This document shows positions 23,955 to 34,193 of a DNA stretch of 64,000 nt, in pieces; the stretch's first letter is position 1; every line of letters starts with the position of its first letter. The notes beneath the pieces were generated by a model, which saw only the letters and a program-made list of their open reading frames with translations, was not told where the DNA came from and did no database searches. Source of the DNA: Cryptomeria japonica (taxonomy: Eukaryota; Streptophyta; Pinopsida; Cupressales; Cupressaceae). The stretch covers positions 20,475,047-20,539,046 of the forward strand of contig NC_081405.1 in NCBI RefSeq assembly GCF_030272615.1, in the 5' to 3' direction. Both the position numbers and the translations under genes were made by a program.

Positions 23955-25124
23955 ATGGATTTTGGTAGTCTTAAACATCAACTTGTTGTAGCACTTGAGT
24001 ATCTTGATCAAGCCCAAGTAGAGGTTCGGAAAGTGAAAGTAAACCTTAAGGATGCTGAGAACTTCATTGAATCATTGAAGGATTAGTTGAACAAGTCAAG
24101 GGAGAAAAGAAAGGAACTTGTTGATAAGCTGAAGGAGAAAGAAAGTCAAAGCATCGATGAAGAAGCCCTGAAGGAAAAGACAAAAGAGTGTGAGAGACTT
24201 GCTAGAGCTAATGTTGTCCAAGAGAATGAGATGGAATCCATTGTGATGAGATTGACAAAGGAGATTGAAGAAAGGAAGAAGAATGAGGAGAAGCTTTCTT
24301 AGTCCCTTAAAGAAAAATTTGAAGAATGTTGCAGGCTTGAGAATGCGAATGGACAACTGAAGATTGACCTACAAGACTCCAGACAACATGAGGAAGATCT
24401 TGAAAGGCAAATCATTCTTATTAGATATGATCTTGATGTTGTAAATGAGTACAAGGAGAAGTTCTGGATCAACTTAACCAAGCTTGCCGAGATGCTTGCC
24501 AATCAGAAGAATCCAAATGATACTCAAGGTCTTGGATTTGAGAAGGGGGAAAGCTCCAATTCAGCATAGCAAACGAACAACTCAAGAAGGCCTCCGGTAA
24601 GGCAACCTAATGGTCATAAATTCAATGGTAATTGTTCTGTTTGCAATAAATTTGGTCACATGGTTAGTCAATGCATAAATAGGATGAATAATAATGGTCC
24701 ATCTTTTACCAGTCAATGTTTCAAATGTAATAAGTATGGTCATGAGGAAAATGAATGTAGAAGTATGACGAATAACTTTCAAAATAGGATAAATGTCATA
24801 TGTTATGCATGTGGTAGGTTTGGACATGTTGTTAATCAATGTAGATCAAGGGGAAATCATATGAACTTCAGACCTAGGCAAGGAAATGTTGTTTGTTATG
24901 CTTGCAACAAATCTGGTCATATTGATAAGTATTGTAGAAGTAGAAATGTGAATAGGAGAGGTTTGGAAGACAAGAACAATAATGTAAAGCCAGATGAGAA
25001 GGGAAAAGAAAACTTTGAAGAGATCAAAGATCATATGAAAAAGACTTGGGTTAAGAAGAGTGATGATAATGCAATGAATGGCTTTGCACCTGATTCTGAT
25101 GTTGGAACCTCATCCGGTAACTGA
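23955..25124 (+). pseudogene. Gag protein with coiled coil and four CCHC zinc knuckles
   Basis: A single frame of 390 codons from ATG 23,955 (MDFGSLKHQLV) to a stop at 25,122-25,124, interrupted by three in-frame TAG codons (24,084, 24,300, 24,567) and no frameshift. The first ~200 residues are charged and heptad-like (KSREKRKELVDKLKEKE, KEIEERKKNEEKLS), predicting a coiled coil for particle assembly. Then come four nucleic-acid-binding knuckles of the form CX2CX4HX4C: CSVCNKFGHMVSQC, CFKCNKYGHEENEC, CYACGRFGHVVNQC and CYACNKSGHIDKYC, spaced 28-35 residues apart; four is more than the usual one or two. A Lys/Glu-rich tail ends FAPDSDVGTSSGN. The frame is otherwise well kept, so it was probably translated before the TAG changes, perhaps CAG to TAG by cytosine deamination. 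Confidence 0.85.
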
Positions 25125-25554
25125 TCTAAGGCATTCGGCCTTGGGGGAAGTTATTGCAAATCTTACAAACCCCTTGTTTGAGATATATGCCTAATTTGGT
25201 AGGTTGGAGTGGTATGTGCGATTATCATAGATATTTTTGATGGATTTCCAGAAGAGTTTGAGCAGATTTGAAGGTTCGCAGAATATTTTTGTGAAATACG
25301 GAGTATCTGGAAGTATTAGGGAAAAGCGCATTTATTGCAATGAAAAGTTAGGCTTGCGGTGAATAAAAAGTGACTTAATCACTTCATTTGTCACATTGCG
25401 ATTGAAGAGAAGAGGTTTGAAGAGCTCTGCAAGAATATTATTAGGCGAGATCAAAGTGCTAAACCGACTTCCGAATCAAAAGGTGAATCCGGTGATAAAG
25501 GTATTTAACAATAAAACCCATTTCGATTGAAGTTTGAAATTTGAAATTGGTAAG

Positions 25555-28500
25555 ATGGTTTCATCTGGTATTGCGACTCCTTTGGTTGTTAAAATCACTG
25601 AGCGTGCTTGACCAAACTTCAAGAATCATCCCTTCATCTCTATGGAAGACGATCCAAAGAGTGCATTTTCATCGGTACCTTATGGAGTATTGTACATTGA
25701 AGACATTGGGGTTTACATGCACTATCCCATTGAGGAATTGGGAAGATCACAAATGTTGAATCTATATAATAATCAGCTATCCGACAAGAGTTTGATGTTG
25801 AAACCAGAATTTCAAGGATTGGAAAATAAGGTTTTTGTGTAGTTCGTTAGGTTTATGATGTTTTATAAAAAGGAATGGATTTGGTTCATATTGAGCCAAA
25901 AACACGACGAATTCATATGGTTGGACAAGCCCCATAAGATCACCAAGACAATTATTCAAGCTATAATAGGTCTGTGTGCATTTAGTGAGCTACCATCTTT
26001 GAAGGTTGTAAAGAATGACATTGTGACTAATGCAACCGAGTCAAATTTTGATAAATGGATGATGACAATTAACGACATCCTGGAGCATGATATTAGGTTT
26101 GCATCAATGGTGATTGGCTGTAAGATCTATTATTCCAATAGAGAAAATTGTGTCTCTGGTACTGCTATATATGTTGCCTATGAAACGATGAGAGAAAATA
26201 AGAAATATGATCTTTGTGAGTTGCTTCATAGTGAGCTCATTAAGAATATAAAGAAGATCGAGGAAAATAAGAAGCATTCATTCAAATACGAAACCATGAT
26301 TCTATGTATATTTTTCTACTTTACGAGTGAGATTTTGGGTGTTGGGCAGGTGCAGTGGGCATTTGATAGACTAGTAGGAATTCAAATCCGGGAACACTTA
26401 TATAATTCCAGTGACTCTAAGGTTCAGAATAATAATTTATGGGGTTATTTCAAGAATTTTTAGAAGAAAATGCATGAGAGGGAAAGAATCCCTAAGTCTA
26501 TAGTAGAAAAATATCAAGACACCATCTGTTTTAAGGTAGACACAAATCAGTGTTTGATGGAAGCAGTAGAGCCCCAGATGGTATGGATTATGCCTATGGG
26601 TTATGAGGTCGAAGAACAGATTTTGAAACCATATGCACAACACCTATTGAGCAAACTGGTGGACCCTAATAAGGAAAGGTTTAGAACATACAAAGAGAAG
26701 AGCTTAAAACTACATTAACAGTTCAAGAAACCAGTTATCCAAAAGAAGGTGAGGAAGGAGGTTGAGGCTCTTACAAAGAGCATGAGGACATCAAAGGAAG
26801 CGGTCTAGAAAGATAGAGAGGAGAACATTCTCTCTGAGGAGTTGACTATGTAGAAAGAGACTAAACCGGAAGATTCTAAGCCTAAGACAAGGCAAACCAG
26901 AAGAATAGCTCCCTCCTCTGATCCTACAAAGTCTGCAAGCAAGCCCAAATATTCAATCAAGCCAGTCGGTGGTAGTGAGAAGAAGAGGAAGATAGTCAAA
27001 TTTGTGACTATGGATGATGAGGAAACTAAATCAGATGAAGCAATCAAGGAGGTGAAGGCTAAAGATCTTAAAGCCACCAAAGTTGCAAAAGAGAAACCAT
27101 CTGGTGGAGCCAAATCTGGTAATAAATCTAAGACATCTGAACTTGATGAGGCATTAAAGAAAGGTAAACTTGAACTTAAGGCTCCTATGTCTTTAGATCA
27201 GATTGTGAATGGGGTTGTGAAGAATGGTAACTTGAAGCCACTATTAGAGTGGTATGTTAATTTTGATGAATCCAGTAAAAGAACTTTAGAAGAAGCTATT
27301 GTAGAGTACCTTAATGTATATAGTAAGGCTCTAATTGAACTCATGTCAGCAATACCGAAGAGCTTGTATGAAATTCTGGATGCTAGGAGACAAACTGCAA
27401 ATAAAGAGGATGACAGATTGAAGGAATATGTATTAGTTAGTCTATGCTTAGTAATTTCCAAGGAAGAGATAAAAGATTGCTCAAGTTAGCAAAGATTGAG
27501 TTCAGAAGTAAGTACAGAGTAAATAAAATTAAAAATTGAGAGATAATGATAAGCATGATTATGAGAGATTCTAGAAGGATTAATTAGGTTGAGTGGGATT
27601 AGGAAAAGTGATTTGTAGGAATCACATGACTAGATTAATTAATTAGAATTAATTAACTGAGTGGGTTTAGAGGAAATAATTATTGGAGGGGACTTTAGAA
27701 GAATAGGGGAATAATTAATTTATTTGATAAATTAATTATTGGACAATAGTGATGGAATTAATTAAATTAGATTTAATTAACACTGAGAAGAATAAGGATA
27801 ACACAATTAAGTCAATTAATTATGTTGACAGGCTTAAATTAATTAAATATTAATTTTAGGTGTCTACAAAATGCAGAAAAGGAGAAGGTGGAGGTTAAGG
27901 TTGAAGTTAAGACTGAGGTAAAAGACACTACGGAGATAGTGAAAGGAAAGCAAGTCATTGATGATCTGAAGGTTATTCAAGGTCTGATTAACCTCGCTTC
28001 TCTGTCTCCAATTCAAAAGCTTCAACTTGCATCATTTGCTCAAGTGAAAGCCAGTGAGGATCTTCTGAAGTCTCATACAAAGGATAGTATGTTGCTAACT
28101 CTAGCAACCGGTATTTTTGAAAAATTGATGCCCTCATTTCAAAAGGATACTTCAGAAAGTCCATCCAGATAGTTAAAAAGTTTGATCAATTTTGTAAATA
28201 CAAATTTTGAGTCTTTGAAAAGTCAGTTGAGGAGAAGCTTCAAAATGAATTCAATGCAAAGAGGCTCCGTAATTTGAAAAAGATGATTGCCAAAGAAAAA
28301 GTCACTTTAAATGCCTGCGTAAAGAGTATGAAAGATGCATTGTCCGAAGGTGGAAACTAATACAAATCATGCTTATCATAGTCCAAGTTCACTGTGGACA
28401 TTGAGAAGAGGTCTAAGGTACATGAGGATGACCTAGAATGCATATATCATTGAGCAGTCATGAAAATCAGACGTCTGGACCATGACGGGGAGAGAATAAT

Positions 28501-28738
28501 TGGCAGAGTTGGAGAACTTAGGAGTCTCATTACTCCTAAGTTGGACATTATGCTTAGTGCTCTCAAGAATTCTCAAGATGCTCTGGCAAACAGTGATCCG
28601 ACAAACCTAAAGACAGTAGAAGCCCAAGCTTATCTTTTTAGTGGGCTGATAACAATTTTGGAGAGCTTGAAGAAGGGTTGGGATAGTCACTTGGACACAT
28701 TAAAGAATTCATATGCAGACATCTTCAAATTTTTGTGA
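25555..28738 (+). pseudogene. Large accessory ORF of unknown function in the env/post-gag position
   Basis: I do not recognise the family. From ATG 25,555 (MVSSGIATPLVV) one frame runs to 27,489 with seven in-frame stops (one TGA, one TAA, five TAG). Its last codons are cut by an LTR insertion at about 27,532-27,868. The protein resumes with AEKEKVEVKVEVKTEVKD to 28,172, and after further damage ends with LITPKLDIMLSALKNSQDAL to 28,738. The N-terminal ~300 residues look globular, with aromatic, mixed alpha/beta sequence (IEELGRSQMLNLYNNQLSDK; FMMFYKKEWIWFILSQKHDE; FDKWMMTINDILEHDIRFAS). A basic, Lys-rich middle (SKPKTRQTRR, EKKRKIVKF) could be a nuclear-localisation region, and the C-terminus is helical/coiled coil. 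It has no RT, integrase, protease or transmembrane motif. It fills the space where pol would be expected. Confidence 0.55.
27532..27868 (-). mobile_element. LTR fragment (TGTAGACACC type) inserted in the accessory ORF
   Basis: The minus strand starts TGTAGACACCTAAAATTAAT at 27,868 and continues with strings of taattaatt-rich DNA typical of the same LTR type seen at 55,093 (minus) and 56,584 (plus). The left edge is uncertain (about 27,532, where the ORF phrase KLKIE stops). It separates two parts of a Lys/Glu-rich coding region that otherwise join smoothly. No internal domain remains: a solo or truncated LTR. Confidence 0.6.
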
Positions 28739-28985
28739 GCATGTAAGGACTATGTGTACATATGTATATAGAATTTTTGGCTTGAATTTTGGTTTATGGA
28801 ACCCTACCTTTGCCATTGATGTCAAAGGGGTAGAGTAGAGGAGTGAAAAATGTTGATTTTAGGGGGAGTTTTATATTTTTGGAGTCCGACAGTCAGATTT
28901 TTGGTTGCACTGTATATATGTTGGTTTTGGTTTGACACTTAGTCATTTTTCACTAAGTGTTGCCATCAATGCCAAAGGGGGAGAT

Positions 28986-30097
28986 TGTTGGCAAGAGACA
29001 TTGCATTATTGTTCAGATGTTGTCATTGACGACAACTAATGTCAGATATGCCATCCAATTTAGAATTTATTCATACCGGAAGATTGATTGAGGTTCGATG
29101 AGAAGAATAGGTCCTCCGACAAAGTGTACAGTGCTTTGGTTGGTGATTCATTTGTGTTGAGCATTTTATGTTGTGGATCTCAAAGATGTATCATGGACAT
29201 GTAATATGCCTTATTCCAAGTTTGTGGCCTCCGGTGTTGAGTCTTGTGTAAATTAGAAGATTTGGTAGACAAGTTTTTGAGTAGAACAGTGTTCATCAGT
29301 GGTAACGTGTGAATATTCATTGTGCGGATCTTGCAAATTGATTTTGGCGATTGTTTGTGTGTTCAAGGATGTTAATCCAACACGTGGGAAGCATGTGGAC
29401 AATTTGGTTTTGTTCGCTTGGTTTTTTTGGATCAGGTTGAGCCAACTTGGGTAACACGTTTCATTTGCATGTTATGCATTTTGGGGATGACATGAAATAG
29501 ATCTAATTTGATGTTGCAGATATATATAAGCGATTTATATGATCATTTTTGGGGTTGGTAGATGTGTGTGAAGTGTGTATGGGTGATTGTGCCTAGTTTC
29601 GCGTGCGCAAGTGAAAGATTTTTGCTCCGGAATACAACAAAATATCATAACAGACCAATGTTGCAGAGCAGAGTATTTTGTGTTTAACCAGAACTATTTT
29701 TGGCATTTTTAGATGTTGTTTATCAGTTCAGACATTTCAATTATTAACTATAATCATTTGTAAGACAGTGAGCCTTCTGGGGTTGTAGCCCTTATTGTAA
29801 TTTGAGCAGTGAACTCTAGGCAGTGTGCCTAAATGCATGTGCATTCCCCTCATGTAATATTATTATACTTCTAGCAAGGTATATTAATATTGTGGGTCTC
29901 AATCCCACTGTGGTTTTTCCCTTAACCAAGTTTCCATGTAAAAATCTTGGTGCTATGGTGTTGTGGTTATTTTCTTTGTGTTTCTGCACTCTATTTTTAT
30001 TCATTTGCATGAAGTGGTTTAAAGGTCAGATTAAGAATGTTAAAAATTGCAGAACATTGATTCACCCCCCCTCTCAGTGTTCCTTGTTTGGACAATA
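28986..30097 (+). repeat. 3' LTR of the Copia-like element
   Basis: About 1.1 kb, colinear with 22,791-23,886, starting TGTTGGCAAGAGACATTGC. The end is slightly scrambled (ttgtttggacaata in place of ttgtttccaaca) just before the gaaca target copy. Confidence 0.9.
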
Positions 30098-30728
30098 GAA
30101 CAATAGTGCATACCTTCCTCCTATTGCTAGTTCAAAGGGATTCTCAATGAAGGATGACACACTTTTGACCCAATGTGAGAGGTAAGTTTATAATAGATAT
30201 ACATTGCCAAGTGAAAAAGGGGTTGTAGCCAAGGATGTACACCTCTTGCATGAGAGAGAATCCTTGATAAAACAACAAATTCACATAATTAATGAAATCA
30301 AATCATAAGAAAATACCCCTCAACAAAGGATAAGTGGATCCTTAGAAAGGACAAGAGAGAGAGAAATCATTTCCCCCCAAGCGCAAGGATAATGAGAAGA
30401 ATTACACAACCTCTAAGGAGATATTAGACATAAGAAAATGCACAATGTACTCACATGAAGGAATACTCAATGCAATAAAATACATTAGTATATGTAAAAT
30501 GCTACTCTAAAGAAGAGGTAATCTTCAAAGAGAGAAGAAAGAATTGAAATGAAAGATTACAAACTCCCTTAAGGAGAGATGAATCATAAGAGACATACCA
30601 ATCCATGCAAGAAAGGACATCAAAATATGCACAATGCAACCCTTGAAGGGAATTAGTAAAGAGAAGAAATAATAAGATAGAGGCAAGAATGAATGATGTT
30701 GCTACCCCAAAGTATTTGAAATTGAAAA
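30098..30728 (-). other. Internal non-coding part of the host retrotransposon
   Basis: A-rich plus strand with many gagaagaaa and aatgcac phrases and no supported gene. It lies between the Copia-like element and a solo LTR and continues the interrupted internal region of the 20.3-49.6 kb element. Confidence 0.5.
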
Positions 30729-33546
30729 TGAAGGAACACAATAGATCACTGAGAGGAGGGGTGAATCGATGATAATTAAAATTTAAAATTGTGAATCAAA
30801 TTGTGCCAACACTGATAAGCAAATAGATTAAAGCACATGCACACAAGAGAAAACCACATGACACAAGATAAACACATAACACCAAGTGTACAAGGAAAAC
30901 CAACAGTGGGGAAAAACCTCAGTGAAAAATGTTGTTGGAGTCTACCGCTCCAATCCAACCTCGCATTGAAAAACTAATTACAACATTTATGGGCATCAAC
31001 CCCTAATCTTTATTAGCACCAACTCAAAGGAGAACCTACCCCAAATTTGAGCACCCACTCAGATGATTACAAAGACTCAATGATTTATTTTAAATACAAT
31101 GAAACGCCTTGTTACAAATGATATTTTGTAACCCTTGAGCCTAATTTTCATGCACGCCCAGTTGCTCTGTTATGTTTACCTTCTAATGTTTCTTTTATGC
31201 TCTTTGACTTTTTTGTGCTCCCTTTCTGAATTACACACCTCTTTGTCTTTTGCAACACACTTCTTTGTATCTTCCTCTCTTTCTATTCTGCACTACCTCC
31301 TCTTCTGGTTACACACACTACTTATCTTTTTCAGAATGGACAGTCTCTTATTTCAGCATACACACTTGTCTCTTCTCCCTGCTCAATAACTACTTTCCTT
31401 TTTCCGCAGCTCTCTTCCCCCGACCAATTTCTTTCTTCAACTAGAACGCTTGGAGTGCACACACACTTTTCAGTTCAGCATCCACCTAATTATCTCAGCC
31501 AACTCAACTGCATCATCTACCTCTATCACACCTCATCTAAAACTTCTCCATTCTGTCATTTTTGTACACTCATAATTTTCCCTCCAACAATGAATTTTAA
31601 AATTAATCTTCTCGGCCTCTAAGAAATCATATATGTAGGCTAATTGGATTCTATGTACATTCTTTTCCATTAGATAGCCATCATTCATAAATGCATTCTC
31701 TTGGATACCATCTATATTCAGATCATCTTCTGATATTGGATTACTATACTTAGTAATATTTGGTCTCGTAGATTTACTCGAGCCTCACAACTGACTACAA
31801 CTTGACTTCCATAAATGCAGCTTCATCCTATCTTGACCTACTCTAAATGGATAGAAAACCACCTCATGTATGAGCTCCAACTCTGCAAGAAATATCTTTT
31901 TTCATTCTAATGGGCTTTCATTTGTTCTGCATGCTCCACATCATCAATATCTTCATCTCTGTCATCTGGTCAACCTTTGTCAAACTCCCCACGAGGACTA
32001 TTCAACTATCAGGTTGCATTGGGGACGTTAAAACCCTTCCATTTGGCCAAAACCTGCATGTAGGATTTTATCACTAAGACCTAACGATATCACACTGAAC
32101 AAAAGCCTTATCGCTATGTCGTAAACCACCTTGGCAATTTGTTTAAGCAACTCTGCAAAACCGCGACATCAAATGTCTTTTTCACCATATCACAACTGGC
32201 TAGGTCTTCATTGATGGTTATCCATTGAAACAATGAAATGCACTTTACCTTCCTCCCCGCTGCTACCTTTATCACTTTCACCATGTCGTGAGCAACTATG
32301 CCTTCCTTGGTGGTCACCCAACAAAACTATGAATAACACATATCTCTTCACCGTGTGGTCACATTTACTTTCACGCCTTGTTCACCTTTTATCAGTGTGA
32401 CAACTTTGGTGTTACATCAAAATCTTCATGTCACTATAGCTTCCAAGATCTATAGGAAGTGATTTGGTGTCATACTGACACACCAAGTCACACTGAAAAG
32501 CAAGATTGTGTCGGCAAGACACAACACTAGTCACACCAAAAGAGACCATTTCGATGTAACTCCCACGAGCTGGCACAAGGCCTTTTGGATTATGTTGAAA
32601 ACTAAGGTCACGTCGAAAAAGGTAGATGAGCCCCTCATGAACACCTCACTGCCATGATGGACCAATAAGCAATAGCCAAATGGATGCCTGCAAACGTATG
32701 AGTGAAGTGGGCCCGACAGAGGTGGTTGAGTCACACCGAACAAAAGAGCATATTGACAAGAGAGCTTTCAAGTCATATCGAAAGGGGACCACATCGCCCA
32801 GACACTACATCCATCACACTAAAGAAGGATTTTATCGATGTAACATTAAAAAGCCGACGAGAGGCAAATTTGGTCATGTCGATAGGCCAAGTCTCATCAA
32901 CACGAATACATGTTGATGAGACACAATTGATGTCTCACCAAAAAAGGAAGTCACCAAGTCTAATGGGATCTACATAAGATGAATTTTATCTCTCCAAAAC
33001 ATTGAGTCACAATGACCACAAGGCCATGTTAGGAAGAGAAAACCAATATCACGACGAACAAGAAGCATATTAGTAGGACCCGACAGAAGTCACAACTAAC
33101 TAGAGAACCGCGTCACCAAGACCCGAAGACGTCTCACCGAAAGAAAGGTATATTGTTATAGCCTAGTGAGTCTGCAAGAGCTGAGATAAGTCTTGTCGAT
33201 AGAGTATATCTCATTGAGACAAGTATATGTTGATAAGACAAACAAACTGTCTCACCGAAATTCTACCATAGTGGAGATTTTTCACATTTTTCAATCTACA
33301 AGTAGCCTAAATCAAACTTGATGGATTAAACACACTAAAAGACAAATTTAGAACATTAATTATAAGTATGAGACACATGAATTCAACACTTTTGCACATC
33401 ATCAATCCATTTTGTATGCTTTGCAACCTATTTTAACATTTCGTCTCTTCTGCCCTAGTTATTTGCAATCTATTATTTTCTACATTTCAACTTATCTGCA
33501 CCCTACAAGTAACATTGTTGACATCAATGACAACATCATGCCAACA
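30729..33546 (-). mobile_element. Solo LTR, 2.8 kb, minus orientation, perfect target duplication
   Basis: On the minus strand it starts TGTTGGCATGATGTTGTCAT (33,546) and ends ...ttgtgttccttca at 30,729. It is flanked by a perfect 5-bp duplication gaaaa (30,724-30,728 and 33,547-33,551). The start and end phrases (TGTTGGCAT..TTGTCATTGATGTCAA; ttcaccc..tctcagtg.) match the solo LTR at 34,194. There is no internal region, so it arose by LTR-LTR recombination. The only open frames are short and unsupported. Confidence 0.85.
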
Positions 33547-34193
33547 GAAAAAGCATCACCTCTTGTGACAAAGAGCCCCCAATTAAGTTAACTACTTGTA
33601 TCATAGGGTGAAGAGAAACATGGAGGCTGATTAGAGTGCTAAGGCGCTACTTTCTCAATAAGAAAGAGAGCAATATGAGTTGAAAGATCTATGCGGGCCC
33701 TATCAAATTAATCTTGAATAAATTATTTAAATGCTTTACAATTTCCAAGAGAATGAGAACCACTATGATGAAAAAGGCAATGTTCACTTCCGTCTTTATG
33801 TTTTTGCTAAACTTTATGAAAGGAAAAGCAACATTCTTATCATACTTTAATTTCCAAAAGATTCTAGTGGCTAATTTTTCCTTATCATCAATAGGATTAG
33901 GCCTTGTCTCTTATGATATAGGAAAATGATTGTTAGAAGAAGAAGTATTATCATCTATAATTATAACTATGCCTCTATTAATGAGTCTTTGCATTCCATT
34001 TTCAAAATCAGGACAATCATTGGTAGTGTGATCATTTGTTTGGTGATATGAGCATAAAGGAATTTTTGAAGAAGAAGCACTTGTAGATGAACAATAGGTT
34101 TTTTGTCTTGCAAGATGATCTTTGAAGTTTTGAATCCTAATGAGATCATCCATAGGAGAATCATGATAATGTCCTAGGCCTTCTATGCTATTT
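33547..34193 (-). pseudogene. Gag-like remnant of the host retrotransposon with a CHHC knuckle
   Basis: The minus strand from 34,193 reads NSIEGLGHYHDSPMDDLIRI, then CSYHQTNDHTTNDC followed by PDFENGMQRLI. This C-X2-H-X4-H-X4-C variant knuckle followed by a helical L-x-x-x-I-x-x-LI stretch is the form seen in the gag of some plant Ty3 elements. The frame stays open to about 33,911 and then decays. Its upstream half lies beyond the solo LTR (36,672-37,349). Confidence 0.55.

Larger units (their letters stand above)
22791..30097 (+). mobile_element. Copia-like LTR retrotransposon with gag and a large unknown ORF, lacking pol
   Basis: The 5' LTR is 22,791-23,886 and the 3' LTR about 28,986-30,097; both begin TGTTGGCAAGAGAC, and the 5' copy ends ccttgtttccaaca. 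A primer-binding site ttggtatcaaatcctag follows at 23,888 and resembles the initiator-Met tRNA site tggtatcagagc. A polypurine tract aaagggggagat precedes the 3' LTR (about 28,975). The target duplication gaaca is at 22,786-22,790 and 30,098-30,102. Inside are a gag with four zinc knuckles and a second, ~0.9-kresidue unknown ORF; no protease, integrase, RT or RNase H motif was seen. The LTRs differ by perhaps 8-10% by eye, so the insertion is old. It sits inside the host element's internal region. Confidence 0.85.
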
